A stretch of 64,000 nucleotides of DNA, taken from NCBI RefSeq assembly GCF_965213555.1, contig NZ_OZ243890.1, positions 2,790,001 to 2,854,000 of the forward strand, read 5' to 3'. Numbering within the stretch: position 1 is the first letter of the stretch; every line of letters begins with the position of its first letter. The position numbers and the translations under genes were made by a program. Positions 54,501 through 63,629 of the stretch are shown in pieces. This DNA is from Acuticoccus sp965213555. GTDB lineage: Bacteria > Pseudomonadota > Alphaproteobacteria > Rhizobiales > Amorphaceae. The notes under the pieces were generated by a model. It ran no database searches, had not been told where the DNA came from, and saw nothing but the letters and a program-made list of their open reading frames with translations.

Positions 54501-55420
54501 AGGAGGGGCTCCGCGCGCAGGGGGGTGGCGTACAGGGCGCCGCCGGCGAAGTAGGCGACGACGCGCTCCTCTTCGGCGAGGGTCACCTTCGAGGGATCGG
54601 ACGGGTGCGGGATGTCGGCGAACTGCGCCGCGGTGATGGCGCCGACGTCGACGCGACCACGATGTCCCTTGACCACGCTGAAGCCGATGGGCATCAGCCG
54701 GCGCTGCGCCCACGCGCTGGGCTCGATGATGACCGGTTCGATGGTCTCCACCGCGACGGCGGCGACCACGGTGTCGCCCTGGGGCGTCGTCGCTGCCACG
54801 GCCACCTCGCGGTCGACCACCGCGACGGCGACCTCGGCTTCGGGCGCCGCGCGGTTGGACAGCTCGAGCTCGAGGTAGCGGATGAGCCCCTCGGACCGGT
54901 CCACCCAGATGTCCGTGACCGTGCCGGCGAAGCGCCCGTCGGCGCCGAACACCGGCATTCCGACCGGGTTCGGGTCCTCCTCGGCGATGAAGTGCTCGGT
55001 GGACACGCGCATGGGCACGATGCGGTTGTGGCCCTCCGACGTCTTCTCGGTGACGTCGACGCGCATGGCGTAGGACGCCGGGCCGACGCCATCGACGAGG
55101 GGATTGCCGGTGGGGATCAGCGGCATGCCGGGGGCGGGACGTGCCGTCACCTGGCTGATGTCACGGTCGTCCTTGCGCTCCTGAGGCGTGAAAACGAGGC
55201 CGTCGAACAGGGTGACGAAGCGCTTCTTCGGCGGCGTCGACAGCGACAGGTCGCCCTGCCGCGCCCGCCGCTCCAGCGGGTTGTCAGGCACCATGGGGAA
55301 ACCCTCGCGCCGGCTCTCGCGCTGCAGGTAGAACACGAGGCCGAAGAAGAATATCCAGAACGCGTAGAGCACGACGAGCGCGACGTCGATGTGCTCGGTG
55401 ATGGTGCCAGTAGGTTCCAT
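54497..55420 (-). CDS. puhA: Photosynthetic reaction centre H subunit with an inserted segment
   Basis: The H subunit, with one N-terminal membrane helix (about residues 12-32, ALVVLYAFWIFFFGLVFYLQ) and a cytoplasmic beta-barrel domain that shields the quinone sites. Family motifs are RREGFPMVPDNP, TPPKKRFVTLFDG and VGMPVFGADGRFAGTVTDIW. It has 307 residues where 245-260 is usual. The excess is an Ala/Val/Glu-rich stretch at about residues 189-238 (APEAEVAVAVVDREVAVAAT and beyond), placed between RYLELEL and RRLMPIGF. It is followed by puhB with a 4-bp overlap. Confidence 0.95.
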   Translation of the reverse strand: MEPTGTITEHIDVALVVLYAFWIFFFGLVFYLQRESRREGFPMVPDNPLERRARQGDLSLSTPPKKRFVTLFDGLVFTPQERKDDRDISQVTARPAPGMPLIPTGNPLVDGVGPASYAMRVDVTEKTSEGHNRIVPMRVSTEHFIAEEDPNPVGMPVFGADGRFAGTVTDIWVDRSEGLIRYLELELSNRAAPEAEVAVAVVDREVAVAATTPQGDTVVAAVAVETIEPVIIEPSAWAQRRLMPIGFSVVKGHRGRVDVGAITAAQFADIPHPSDPSKVTLAEEERVVAYFAGGALYATPLRAEPLL

Positions 55421-55453
55421 GGGTGTCCTCCCTTCGGTCCCTTGAGGAGCCGG

Positions 55454-56875
55454 TTAGCTGGGAAGTTCGGCGAGGCCGAACGGCGTGCGAGGGGGCGCGG
55501 CGGGCTCGATGCGGTAGCGCACGAGCGGGCCGATGGCGACGAGGGTGACGAACAGGAGCGCGATCTCGATGTGGTAGACCACGCTGTAGGCGACCGACGG
55601 GTCGGCGAGCGCCTGGCCGAGCCGACCCGAGGCCGACAGCGTCCCCACCACGTCGCGCACCGCGCCGCCGACGGCGATGGCAAGTCCCGCGGCGGAGGCG
55701 TGCACCGCGCCCCAGGCGCCGAGCGCGAGGCCCGAGTGCGCGCCGTCGCCGAGCGCCATCGCCGCCGTCAGGGTGGAGACCACGAACAGGCCGCCGCCGA
55801 GGCCGATCAGCGCGACCCCCACCTGGAAGAGCGCTGGCACCGAGAGCGGCGCGGCGAAGGTGATGAGCGCGAACGCGCCGATGCCGACGAGCACGCCCCA
55901 CGCGGCGAGGCGGTGCGGGTCGGCGGCGCGCCCCATCTGGCGCGCGGCGATGGCGAAGCCGGCGAGCGTACCCCCCGCCAGGAGCGCGGTGAGCTCGGTG
56001 GTGCGCCCGACGCTGAGGCCGAGGATCTCGCCGCCGTAGGGCTCGAGGAGCACGTCCTGCATGGAGAAGCCGGCGGTGCCGAGCGCGGTGGCGACGAGGA
56101 GCCGGGTCGCCGCACGGTCCGCGGTCAGCGCCGCCCAGGCGTCCGCGAAGCTCCGACGCGGACGGGTCGGGGCGGTGAGGTCCGGCCGGCGTGCCTCCTG
56201 CTTCCACAGGGCGAGGAGGTTGAGCGCCATGGTGGCGAGCGCCGCGCCCTGAATGACCTGGATCAGCTTGACGTTGGTGAAGTCCATGAGGAGGCGGCCG
56301 AACAGCAGCGCGCTCGCCACCATGCCGATGAGCAGCATGACGTAGAGCAGCGCCACGACCCGCGGCCGCGCCTCGCGCGGGGCGAGGTCGCAGGCGAGGG
56401 CGAGCCCCGCGGTCTGCGTCGTGTGAAGCCCCGCGCCGACCATGAGGAACGCGAGGGCCGCGCCCGCCTCGCCGGCCCAGGACGGACCGTTGCCGCCCTC
56501 CGACAAGAGGAGCAGCGCGAACGGCATGATGGCGAGGCCGCCGAACTGCAGCAGCGTGCCGAACCAGATGTAGGGGACGCGCCGCCAGCCGAGCAGCGAG
56601 CGGTGCTCGTCGGAGCGGAAGCCGATGAGCGCCCGCGCCGGGGCGAACAGGAGCGGCAGCGAGATCATCGCCGCGACGAGCGCGGTCGGCACGCTCATCT
56701 CGACGATCATCACGCGGTTGAGCGTGCCCGTCAGGAGCACGACCGCCATGCCGACCGACACCTGGAACAGCGACAGCCGCAGGAGCCGGCCGAGCGGCAA
56801 ATCCGCCGTCGCCACGTCCGCGAACGGCAGGAGGCGCGGGCTGATCCGGCGGAAGTCGAGGAGCCGCAGGGTCAT
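55454..56875 (-). CDS. lhaA: LH1 assembly protein LhaA (PucC family, MFS fold)
   Basis: A 473-residue twelve-helix protein of the BCD/PucC branch of the major facilitator superfamily, involved in LH1 assembly and probably bacteriochlorophyll delivery. The early block LLRLSLFQVSVGMAVVLLTG, then LNRVMIVEMSVP, the loop ALIGFRSDEHRSLLGWRRVP and YGGEILGLSVG are typical. The ATG overlaps the bchM stop (ATGA), and puhA starts 33 bp downstream. No puc genes occur in the window, so LH1 is the expected client. Confidence 0.93.
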   Translation of the reverse strand: MTLRLLDFRRISPRLLPFADVATADLPLGRLLRLSLFQVSVGMAVVLLTGTLNRVMIVEMSVPTALVAAMISLPLLFAPARALIGFRSDEHRSLLGWRRVPYIWFGTLLQFGGLAIMPFALLLLSEGGNGPSWAGEAGAALAFLMVGAGLHTTQTAGLALACDLAPREARPRVVALLYVMLLIGMVASALLFGRLLMDFTNVKLIQVIQGAALATMALNLLALWKQEARRPDLTAPTRPRRSFADAWAALTADRAATRLLVATALGTAGFSMQDVLLEPYGGEILGLSVGRTTELTALLAGGTLAGFAIAARQMGRAADPHRLAAWGVLVGIGAFALITFAAPLSVPALFQVGVALIGLGGGLFVVSTLTAAMALGDGAHSGLALGAWGAVHASAAGLAIAVGGAVRDVVGTLSASGRLGQALADPSVAYSVVYHIEIALLFVTLVAIGPLVRYRIEPAAPPRTPFGLAELPS

Positions 56876-57570
56876 GCCGGCACGAGCTCCATCGCCTGCG
56901 AGGTGTAGAACCCCTTCGAGACGCGATGGGTGCGACCCACCCGCCAGCCGGCGAGCGCCGGCGCGCGGGCGATCTGCCGGCGCAGCGCGCGCTCGGCCAC
57001 CGGTTCGATGGCGGGCGCACGGTCGCCGCGCGGGAAGAGGCGGCCGACCGAGTGCATGGCCGACAGGGCGAGCGTCGCCGGCGCGAAGGTGATGAGGATC
57101 GCGCGGCGCGTGCGCGGGGCGATCGCCGACAGCGCGGCGACCATGTCGGCGGTGCGGTAGTGGATGAGCGAGTCCATCGCGACGACGACGTCGAACTCGC
57201 CGAGCCCCTCCGCCAGCATGTCCCCCACGCGCCAGTCGATGGCGACGTCGCCGGGGCTGCGCTCGCGCGCGAGGCCAACGAGCTGCTCTGACAGGTCCGT
57301 GGCGACGACGTCCGCGCCGCGCCGCGCCGTCTCGACCGCGAGGGCGCCTGTGCCGCAGCCCGCATCGAGCAGCCGCGCGCCGGCGAGGTCGTCCGGCAGG
57401 TACGACAGCAGCGTCGCGCGCATCTCGTCCCGCCCCGCCCGCACGGTGGCGCGGATGCCCGACACCTTCGCGGTCGACGTCAGCTTGGCCCACGCATCGA
57501 CCGCGGTGCGGTCGAAGTAGGTCTTCAGCTCGTCGCGCCGGTCGGCGTAGGTGGGGCTGAGACGCGCCAT
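56872..57570 (-). CDS. bchM: Magnesium protoporphyrin IX methyltransferase
   Basis: A 232-residue SAM-dependent enzyme that methylates the C-13 propionate of Mg-protoporphyrin IX, producing the AcsF substrate. The N-terminal YFDRTAVDAWAKLTS segment and the SAM motif LLDAGCGTGALAVE (about residues 67-80) are clear, followed by VVVAMDSLIHY and ILITFAPATLAL. The ATG lies 8 bp after the bchL stop. The end overlaps lhaA by 4 bp. Confidence 0.95.
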   Translation of the reverse strand: MARLSPTYADRRDELKTYFDRTAVDAWAKLTSTAKVSGIRATVRAGRDEMRATLLSYLPDDLAGARLLDAGCGTGALAVETARRGADVVATDLSEQLVGLARERSPGDVAIDWRVGDMLAEGLGEFDVVVAMDSLIHYRTADMVAALSAIAPRTRRAILITFAPATLALSAMHSVGRLFPRGDRAPAIEPVAERALRRQIARAPALAGWRVGRTHRVSKGFYTSQAMELVPA

Positions 57571-57578
57571 GGCCAGCC

Positions 57579-58472
57579 TCAATCGAACCCGAGGAAGTCG
57601 AAGATCGCGCGGTCCTTCATGGGCCTCGCCTGCAGCGGCTCGGTGCCGGCCCACATCTGCGCTGCAAGGCGCAGGTACTCGTTCTGCACCGCCTCGACCT
57701 CGGGCGTCGGCTCCATCTCGAACAGCGTGCGCTTCTTGAGGCGCGAGCGGCGGATCGCGTCGACGTCCTTGAAGTGGGCGAGGCGCTTGAGGCCCACCGC
57801 CTCGTTGAACCGGTCGATCTCGTCGGTGTCGGCGGAGCGGTTGGCGATCACCCCGCCGAGCCGCACGTCGTAGTTCTTCGACTTCGCCACGATCGCGGCC
57901 ACGATGCGGTTCATCGCGAAGATCGAATCGAAGTCGTTGGCGGTGACGATGACCGCGCGCTCGGCGTGCTGCAGCGGCGAGGCGAAGCCGCCGCACACCA
58001 CGTCGCCAAGGACGTCGAAGAGGACCACGTCGGTGTCCTCCAGGAGGTGGTGCTCCTTGAGGAGCTTCACCGTCTGGCCGACGACGTAGCCGCCGCAGCC
58101 GGTCCCCGCCGGCGGGCCGCCCGCCTCCACGCACATGACGCCGTTGTAGCCCTCGAACACGTAGTCCTCGGGCCGCAGCTCCTCGGAGTGGAAGTCGACG
58201 CCCTCCAGGACGTCGATGACCGTGGGGACCAGGCTCTTGGTGAGGGTGAAGGTCGAGTCGTGCTTGGGATCGCAGCCGATCTGCAGGACGCGCAGGCCGA
58301 GCTTGGAGAACGCCACCGACAGGTTGGACGAGGTCGTCGACTTGCCGATGCCGCCCTTGCCGTAGACCGCGAACACCTTCGCGGTCTCGATCTTGACCGT
58401 TGGGTCGAGCGCGACCTGCACGCTGCCCTCGCCGTCGCCCCGCCCGATGGGGTTGCGGATCGCGATGTTCAT
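57579..58472 (-). CDS. bchL: Light-independent protochlorophyllide reductase iron protein
   Basis: The 297-residue NifH-like ATPase of dark-operative protochlorophyllide reductase (DPOR). Walker A is YGKGGIGKSTTSSNL at residues 37-51, GCDPKHDSTFTL follows, and the inter-subunit 4Fe-4S cysteines are in GTGCGGYVVG and DVVCGGFASP. The oxygen-sensitive DPOR makes chlorophyllide a, the substrate of BchXYZ. The ATG overlaps the bchH stop (ATGA). Confidence 0.97.
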   Translation of the reverse strand: MNIAIRNPIGRGDGEGSVQVALDPTVKIETAKVFAVYGKGGIGKSTTSSNLSVAFSKLGLRVLQIGCDPKHDSTFTLTKSLVPTVIDVLEGVDFHSEELRPEDYVFEGYNGVMCVEAGGPPAGTGCGGYVVGQTVKLLKEHHLLEDTDVVLFDVLGDVVCGGFASPLQHAERAVIVTANDFDSIFAMNRIVAAIVAKSKNYDVRLGGVIANRSADTDEIDRFNEAVGLKRLAHFKDVDAIRRSRLKKRTLFEMEPTPEVEAVQNEYLRLAAQMWAGTEPLQARPMKDRAIFDFLGFD

Positions 58473-61400
58473 GCCGCCTCCTCGACGTCGGCGCCGACGC
58501 CTTCCAAAATGTCTTCAAGCTCGTCGCCGGCCTCGCGCAGCGCCTCGAGGGTCGCCTCGTCGGGCTGCCAGTAGTTGCGCTCGTGCGCCTCGATGAGCCG
58601 GTTCGCGAGCCGCGAGGACGCCGCCGGGTTCAGCTTGGCGAGCCGGGCGCGCATCTCGGCGTCGAGGACGTAGGTCTCCGACAGGCGGCGGTAGACCCAG
58701 GGCTCCACCTGCCCCGTGGTGGCCGACCAGCCGACCGTGTTCGTCACGTGCGCCTCGATCTGCCGCACGCCCTCGTAGCCGTGCTTGAGCATCGACTCGG
58801 CCCACTTGGGGTTCAGCGTGCGGGTGCGCGTCTCGAGCGCGACCTGCTCGGAGAGCGTGCGCACCTTGCCGCCACCGCGGGTCTGGTCGCCGATGTAGAC
58901 CGGCACGCCCGCGCCGCGGCGGCGCGTCACCGCGCGCGAGATGCCGCCCAGCGTGTCGAAGTAGTGGTCGACCGTGGTGACGCCGAGCTCCACCGACTCG
59001 AGGTTCTGGTAGGCGAGGTCCACCTGGGCGAGGAGCCGGCCGAGGTGCTCGCCGTGCGGCGCCGCGTGGCCATCGCGCCCGTAGGCGAAGGACTTGCGCC
59101 GCGTGTAGGTCTCGGCGAGCTCGTCCCCGTCGCTCCAGGCGCCGGAGTCGATGAGCTGGTTGACGTTGGAGCCGTAGGCCCCGTCTGCGTTGGAGAACAC
59201 GCGCAGCGCCGCGGTCTCCATGTCGACGCCGTCCGCCGCCTCAGCGAGGGCGTGCTTCCTGACGAAGTTCTCCTCCACCGGCTCGTCGGCGGTGGCGGCG
59301 AGCCAGCTCGCCTCGGCGAGGAGCCGCGTCTGGAGCGGCAGGAGGTCACGGAAGATGCCCGACAACGTCATCATGACATCGATGCGCGGGCGACCGAGCT
59401 CGGCGAGCGGGACGAGCGTCGCGCCGGCGAGGCGGCCGTAGCTGTCGAAGCGCGGCACCGCGCCGATGAGCGCCAGCGCCTGGCCGATGGCGCAGCCCTC
59501 GCTCTTCAGGTTGTCCGTGCCCCACAGCACGAACGCGATGGTCTCGGGCAGCCCGCCGCCGTCCGCGGCGTGGCGCGCGAGCACCCGTTCGGCCTGGGCA
59601 CGGCCGTCGGCGAGGGCGAAGGCGCTCGGGATGCGGTAGGGGTCGAAGCCGTGGATGTTGCGGCCGGTCGGCAGGATGTCCGGCGTGCGCACCAGGTCGC
59701 CGCCCGCGACCGGCGCGATGTAGCCGCCGTCGAGGGCGCGGACGATCGCCGGCAGCTCGTGGTCCTGCGCGAGGAGCCGGTCCGCTGCGAGCAGCGCGTC
59801 GGCAAGGTCGCCCGGCAGGCCGGACGGCTCGCCGGCGAGGAGCGCGGCGATCGCCTCCGCCGCCGGCCGCTCGCCGACCTTCGCCTCGGCCATGGCAGCG
59901 AGGAGGTCGGCGCGCGCCTCCGCCGGCATCGGCGCACCGACGACGTGCAGCCCGTCCGGCACCAGCGTCGTCTCGAGCTCGGTGACGCGGCGCGCCAGGC
60001 GGTCGACGTCAGCCTCGGCATCGGCCCACGCGGGCTCGGCTGCGGTGAGGTCGAGCTGTGCGGCCTGCGCCTGGATGAGCGCGGCAAGGTCGTCCCGGCC
60101 GAGGGCGCCGGTGGCGCCGGCGCGCCAGCGGTCGAGGGAGGCCTTGAGGTCGATGAGCCCGCGGTAGAGCCCGGCCTGCGTCACCGGAGGGGTCAGGTGG
60201 CTGACGAGCGTCGCCGCGGCGCGCCGCTTGGCGATCAGCCCCTCCGACGGGTTGTTCGCCGCGTAAAGGTTGATGTTCGGCAGGTCGCCGATGAGCCGGT
60301 CCGGCCAGCACTCCGCCGACAGACCCGCCTGCTTGCCCGGCATGAACTCCAGCGCGCCGTGCGTGCCGAAGTGCAGGACGGCATGGGCGCCGAGGTCCTC
60401 GCGCAGCCAGCGGTAGAACGCGCTGAACGCGTGGGTCGGCGCGAAGCCCCGCTCGAACAGCAGGCGCATGGGGTCGCCCTCGTAGCCGAAGGCGGGCTGC
60501 AGGCCGACGAACACGTTGCCGAAGCGAGCGCCGAGCACGAACAGCGAGCGCCCGTCGGTCCCGACGCGCCCCGGCGCCGGACCCCACTGCGCCTCGATCT
60601 CGGCAAGGTGCGGCTCGCGGCGCACGTGGTCCGCTGCGGAGATGCGCGCGGCGACGTTGGCCTCGGCGCCGGCGAGCGCCGCGTTGCCCTCCAGCACCGT
60701 GCTGCGCAGCGCGTCGACGCTCGCCGGCGGCGTCACGTCGTAGCCCTCCACGGCGAGCCGCTGCAGCGTGTTGTACAGCGACTCCCAGACGCCGAGGTAG
60801 GCCGCGGTCCCCGCTGCGCCGGAGTTCGGCGGGAAGGCGAACAGCACGATGGCGATGCGCCGCTCCGCCCGCGGGGTCTGGCGCAGCGTGACCATCCTCG
60901 CGATCCGGTCGGCGAGGCGCGCGGCGCGCTCGGGGTGGGACTGCATCGCGCGCTGCGCCGGATCCTCGGCCGAGCGGCCGCCGAAGATGATGGGCGCCGT
61001 CGCCCCGTCGAGCTCGGGGAGGGCGACCATCATGGTCGCCTCCATCGGGAGCAGCCCCGCCGGGGACGCCTCCCACGCCTCCATCGTCTGGAACTCTAGG
61101 GGCTGGGCTACGGTGTAGGGCACGTCGAGGCGCGACAGCAGCGCCTCGGCCGCCGCCGCGTTGTTGTAGGCCGGCCCGCCGACGAGGGAGAAGCCGGTGA
61201 GCGACACCACCGCGTCGACGCTCGCCCGGCCGTCGGCGCCGACGAAGTAGCGCTCCACCGCCTCGCGCGCATCGAGCCCGCTTGCGAACACCGGCACGAC
61301 GGAGAAGCCGCGCGCCTCGAACGCATCGATCACGCCGTCGTAGTGCGCCGTGTCGCCCGCGAGCACGTAGGCGCGCATGACGATGAGGCCGACGGTGCCG

Positions 61401-62134
61401 CGCGTGCCGCGCCGCGGGAGGTCGGCGAGCCGCTCGGACATGCGCGCCGGCAGGCTCGGGTGGTAGACGCCGACCTCCGGGTACTCCGCCGGCGGACGCG
61501 CCTCCATGGACCGCGCCAGCCCCTCGCGCACGCCGCCAGCGTAGCGGCCGACGAGGAAGCGCACCAGCTCGGCGACGTTCTCGTTGCTCGAGGCGAGCCA
61601 GTACTGCATGGCGACGAAGTAGGCGCGCACGTCCTGCGCGGTGCCCGGGATGTACTTCAGGATCTTGGGCAGCCGGCGCAGCATCTTCATCTGGCTGGCG
61701 CCGGAGCTCTTCGCCGCGGACTTGCCGCCGCGCAGCTTCTTCAGAAGGCCGACGACGCCCTTCGCCTCGCCGCCCATGGCGAAGCGCCCCATGCGGGTGA
61801 GGCGCATGACCTCGCCCGCCGACATCAGGCACACCATGGCGTCGCAGTGCGCCGCGCGCGCCTGAAGGTCGGGCAGCACCGCCTTGATGTGGTCGTCCAT
61901 GAACAGCATCGACGCGACGACGATGTCGGCGGAGGCGATCGCCTCGCGGCAGTCGGCCAGCGTCTGCGGCTCGCCGTGCCACGTGCTCGCGGCGTGGAGC
62001 GTCAGCGTGAGGCCCGGCAGCTCCGGCGCGAGGCGCTCGGCCGCGCGCTCGACGACGCCCGCCAGGTGGCTGTCGAGCGTGACGATGGCGACCCGCACCG
62101 GGGTCGCGTCAGCGGCCGAAGTGGGCTTTCGCAT
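58469..62134 (-). CDS. bchH: Magnesium chelatase subunit H
   Basis: The 1221-residue porphyrin-binding catalytic subunit of Mg chelatase, of normal length and homologous to CobN. VRVAIVTLDSHLAGVVERA starts the conserved region. VASMLFMDDHIKAVLPDL and CDAMVCLMSAGEVMRLTRMG follow. VLHFGTHGALEFMPGKQAGL carries metal-binding candidates, and the C-terminal GYEGVRQIEAHVTNTVGWSA block is characteristic. The start lies 26 bp inside the bchB 3' end. The bchL overlap is 4 bp. Confidence 0.97.
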   Translation of the reverse strand: MRKPTSAADATPVRVAIVTLDSHLAGVVERAAERLAPELPGLTLTLHAASTWHGEPQTLADCREAIASADIVVASMLFMDDHIKAVLPDLQARAAHCDAMVCLMSAGEVMRLTRMGRFAMGGEAKGVVGLLKKLRGGKSAAKSSGASQMKMLRRLPKILKYIPGTAQDVRAYFVAMQYWLASSNENVAELVRFLVGRYAGGVREGLARSMEARPPAEYPEVGVYHPSLPARMSERLADLPRRGTRGTVGLIVMRAYVLAGDTAHYDGVIDAFEARGFSVVPVFASGLDAREAVERYFVGADGRASVDAVVSLTGFSLVGGPAYNNAAAAEALLSRLDVPYTVAQPLEFQTMEAWEASPAGLLPMEATMMVALPELDGATAPIIFGGRSAEDPAQRAMQSHPERAARLADRIARMVTLRQTPRAERRIAIVLFAFPPNSGAAGTAAYLGVWESLYNTLQRLAVEGYDVTPPASVDALRSTVLEGNAALAGAEANVAARISAADHVRREPHLAEIEAQWGPAPGRVGTDGRSLFVLGARFGNVFVGLQPAFGYEGDPMRLLFERGFAPTHAFSAFYRWLREDLGAHAVLHFGTHGALEFMPGKQAGLSAECWPDRLIGDLPNINLYAANNPSEGLIAKRRAAATLVSHLTPPVTQAGLYRGLIDLKASLDRWRAGATGALGRDDLAALIQAQAAQLDLTAAEPAWADAEADVDRLARRVTELETTLVPDGLHVVGAPMPAEARADLLAAMAEAKVGERPAAEAIAALLAGEPSGLPGDLADALLAADRLLAQDHELPAIVRALDGGYIAPVAGGDLVRTPDILPTGRNIHGFDPYRIPSAFALADGRAQAERVLARHAADGGGLPETIAFVLWGTDNLKSEGCAIGQALALIGAVPRFDSYGRLAGATLVPLAELGRPRIDVMMTLSGIFRDLLPLQTRLLAEASWLAATADEPVEENFVRKHALAEAADGVDMETAALRVFSNADGAYGSNVNQLIDSGAWSDGDELAETYTRRKSFAYGRDGHAAPHGEHLGRLLAQVDLAYQNLESVELGVTTVDHYFDTLGGISRAVTRRRGAGVPVYIGDQTRGGGKVRTLSEQVALETRTRTLNPKWAESMLKHGYEGVRQIEAHVTNTVGWSATTGQVEPWVYRRLSETYVLDAEMRARLAKLNPAASSRLANRLIEAHERNYWQPDEATLEALREAGDELEDILEGVGADVEEAA

Positions 62135-63629
62135 CGTACAGAGTCTCCAGGGAGATGGCGGCGAGGCCCCGTTGCGCGGCGTAGGCCTCCGCGTTCCGGC
62201 GCGCCTTCCCGCGCACGAAGAACGGGATCTTCTTCAGCTCGCGTTCCGCCTCGCCGTCCCAGCAGATGGGCTCGTCGCCGGACGGCTCGGCCGGTGCGGC
62301 GGCAGCCGGTGCCTCGGCGGTGAGGTGCGAGGGGCCGGCGGCATCGGAGAACTCGAAGTCCTCGCGGAACATGGCGAGAAGGTGCTCCTCGAGCCCCATG
62401 GTGAGGGGATGCACGAAGGTGTCGAAGAGGACGTTGGCCCCCTCGAACCCCATCACCGGGGAGCGGCGGGCTGGGAAGTCCTGCACGTGGACGGGCGCGG
62501 AGATCACCGCGCACGGGATCGCGAGGCGCTTGGCGATGTGGCGCTCCATCTGCGTGCCGAGCACGAGCTCGGGGGCGAGGCGGGCGATCGCCTCCTCCAC
62601 CTCGAGGTAGTCGTCGGTGACGAGGGCCTCCGCGCCGTGCCGCTCGGCGGCGGCGCGCACGTCGCGGCCGAAGGCGCGGTCGTAGGTGCCCACGGCGACG
62701 ACGGTGAAGCCGAGCTCGTCGGCGCACACCCGCGCGGCAGCCACCGCGTGGGTCGCATCGCCGAACACGAAGACGCGCTTGCCCGTCAGGTACGTGGAGT
62801 CCACCGAGCGCGACCACCACGGCAGCCGCGAACCCGCCTCGGCGGGCGCGGGGTCGACGCCCGCGAGGCGTGCCACCTCCGCGACGAACTCGCGCGTCGC
62901 GCCGACGCCGATGGGGACGACCGTCGTGCGGGGCTGCTTGAACGTACGCTCCAGCCAGCGCGCCGTGGTGTCGGCGACCTCGGGGTAGAGCACGACGTTG
63001 AAGTCCGCCGCCGGCAGCCGCACGAGGTCGGACGGGCGCGCGCCCAGCGGCGCTGCGACGTTGACCGCGATGCCGAGCCGGTCGAGGAGCGCCGTGACCT
63101 CGGCGACGTCGTCGCGGTGGCGGAAGCCGAGCGCCGTCGCGCCGAGGATGTTGCACGTGGGCCTCGCCCGGGGCGCCTCGGCGGTGGCAGGGTCGGCGAG
63201 GGCGCGGGCCAAGCGGTAGAAGGTCTCCGACGCGCCGAAGTTCTCCTTCTTCTGGTAGGAGGGCAGCTCCAGCGGCACCACGGGGATCGGCAGCCGCAGC
63301 GCCGCGGCGAGGCCGGCCGGGTCGTCCTGGATGAGCTCGGCCGTGCACGAGGCGCCGACGATCATCGCCTCGGGCCGGAAGCGCTCGTAGGCCTCGCGGC
63401 ACGCGGTCTGGAACAGCTCGGCGGTGTCGGCGCCGAGGTCGCGCGCCTGGAACGTCGTGTAGGTGACGGGCGGACGGTGGTCGCGCCGCTCGATCATGGT
63501 GAACAGGAGATCGGCGTAGGTGTCGCCTTGGGGCGCGTGCAGGACGTAGTGCAGCCCCTCCATGCCCGTCGCGACGCGCATGGCGCCGACGTGCGGCGGG
63601 CCCTCGTAGGTCCACACGGTGAGCTTCAC
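62109..63629 (-). CDS. bchB: Light-independent protochlorophyllide reductase subunit B
   Basis: The 506-residue NifK-like catalytic subunit of DPOR. KLTVWTYEGPPHVGAMRVAT is the canonical start, with VGASCTAELIQDDP carrying the cluster-ligand Cys. VPLELPSYQKKENFGASETF and FGDATHAVAAARVCADELGF follow, and the C-terminal WDGEAERELKKIPFFVRGKA domain is the family's C-terminal extension. The start is a GTG overlapping the bchN TGA (GTGA). Confidence 0.97.
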   Translation of the reverse strand: MKLTVWTYEGPPHVGAMRVATGMEGLHYVLHAPQGDTYADLLFTMIERRDHRPPVTYTTFQARDLGADTAELFQTACREAYERFRPEAMIVGASCTAELIQDDPAGLAAALRLPIPVVPLELPSYQKKENFGASETFYRLARALADPATAEAPRARPTCNILGATALGFRHRDDVAEVTALLDRLGIAVNVAAPLGARPSDLVRLPAADFNVVLYPEVADTTARWLERTFKQPRTTVVPIGVGATREFVAEVARLAGVDPAPAEAGSRLPWWSRSVDSTYLTGKRVFVFGDATHAVAAARVCADELGFTVVAVGTYDRAFGRDVRAAAERHGAEALVTDDYLEVEEAIARLAPELVLGTQMERHIAKRLAIPCAVISAPVHVQDFPARRSPVMGFEGANVLFDTFVHPLTMGLEEHLLAMFREDFEFSDAAGPSHLTAEAPAAAAPAEPSGDEPICWDGEAERELKKIPFFVRGKARRNAEAYAAQRGLAAISLETLYDAKAHFGR

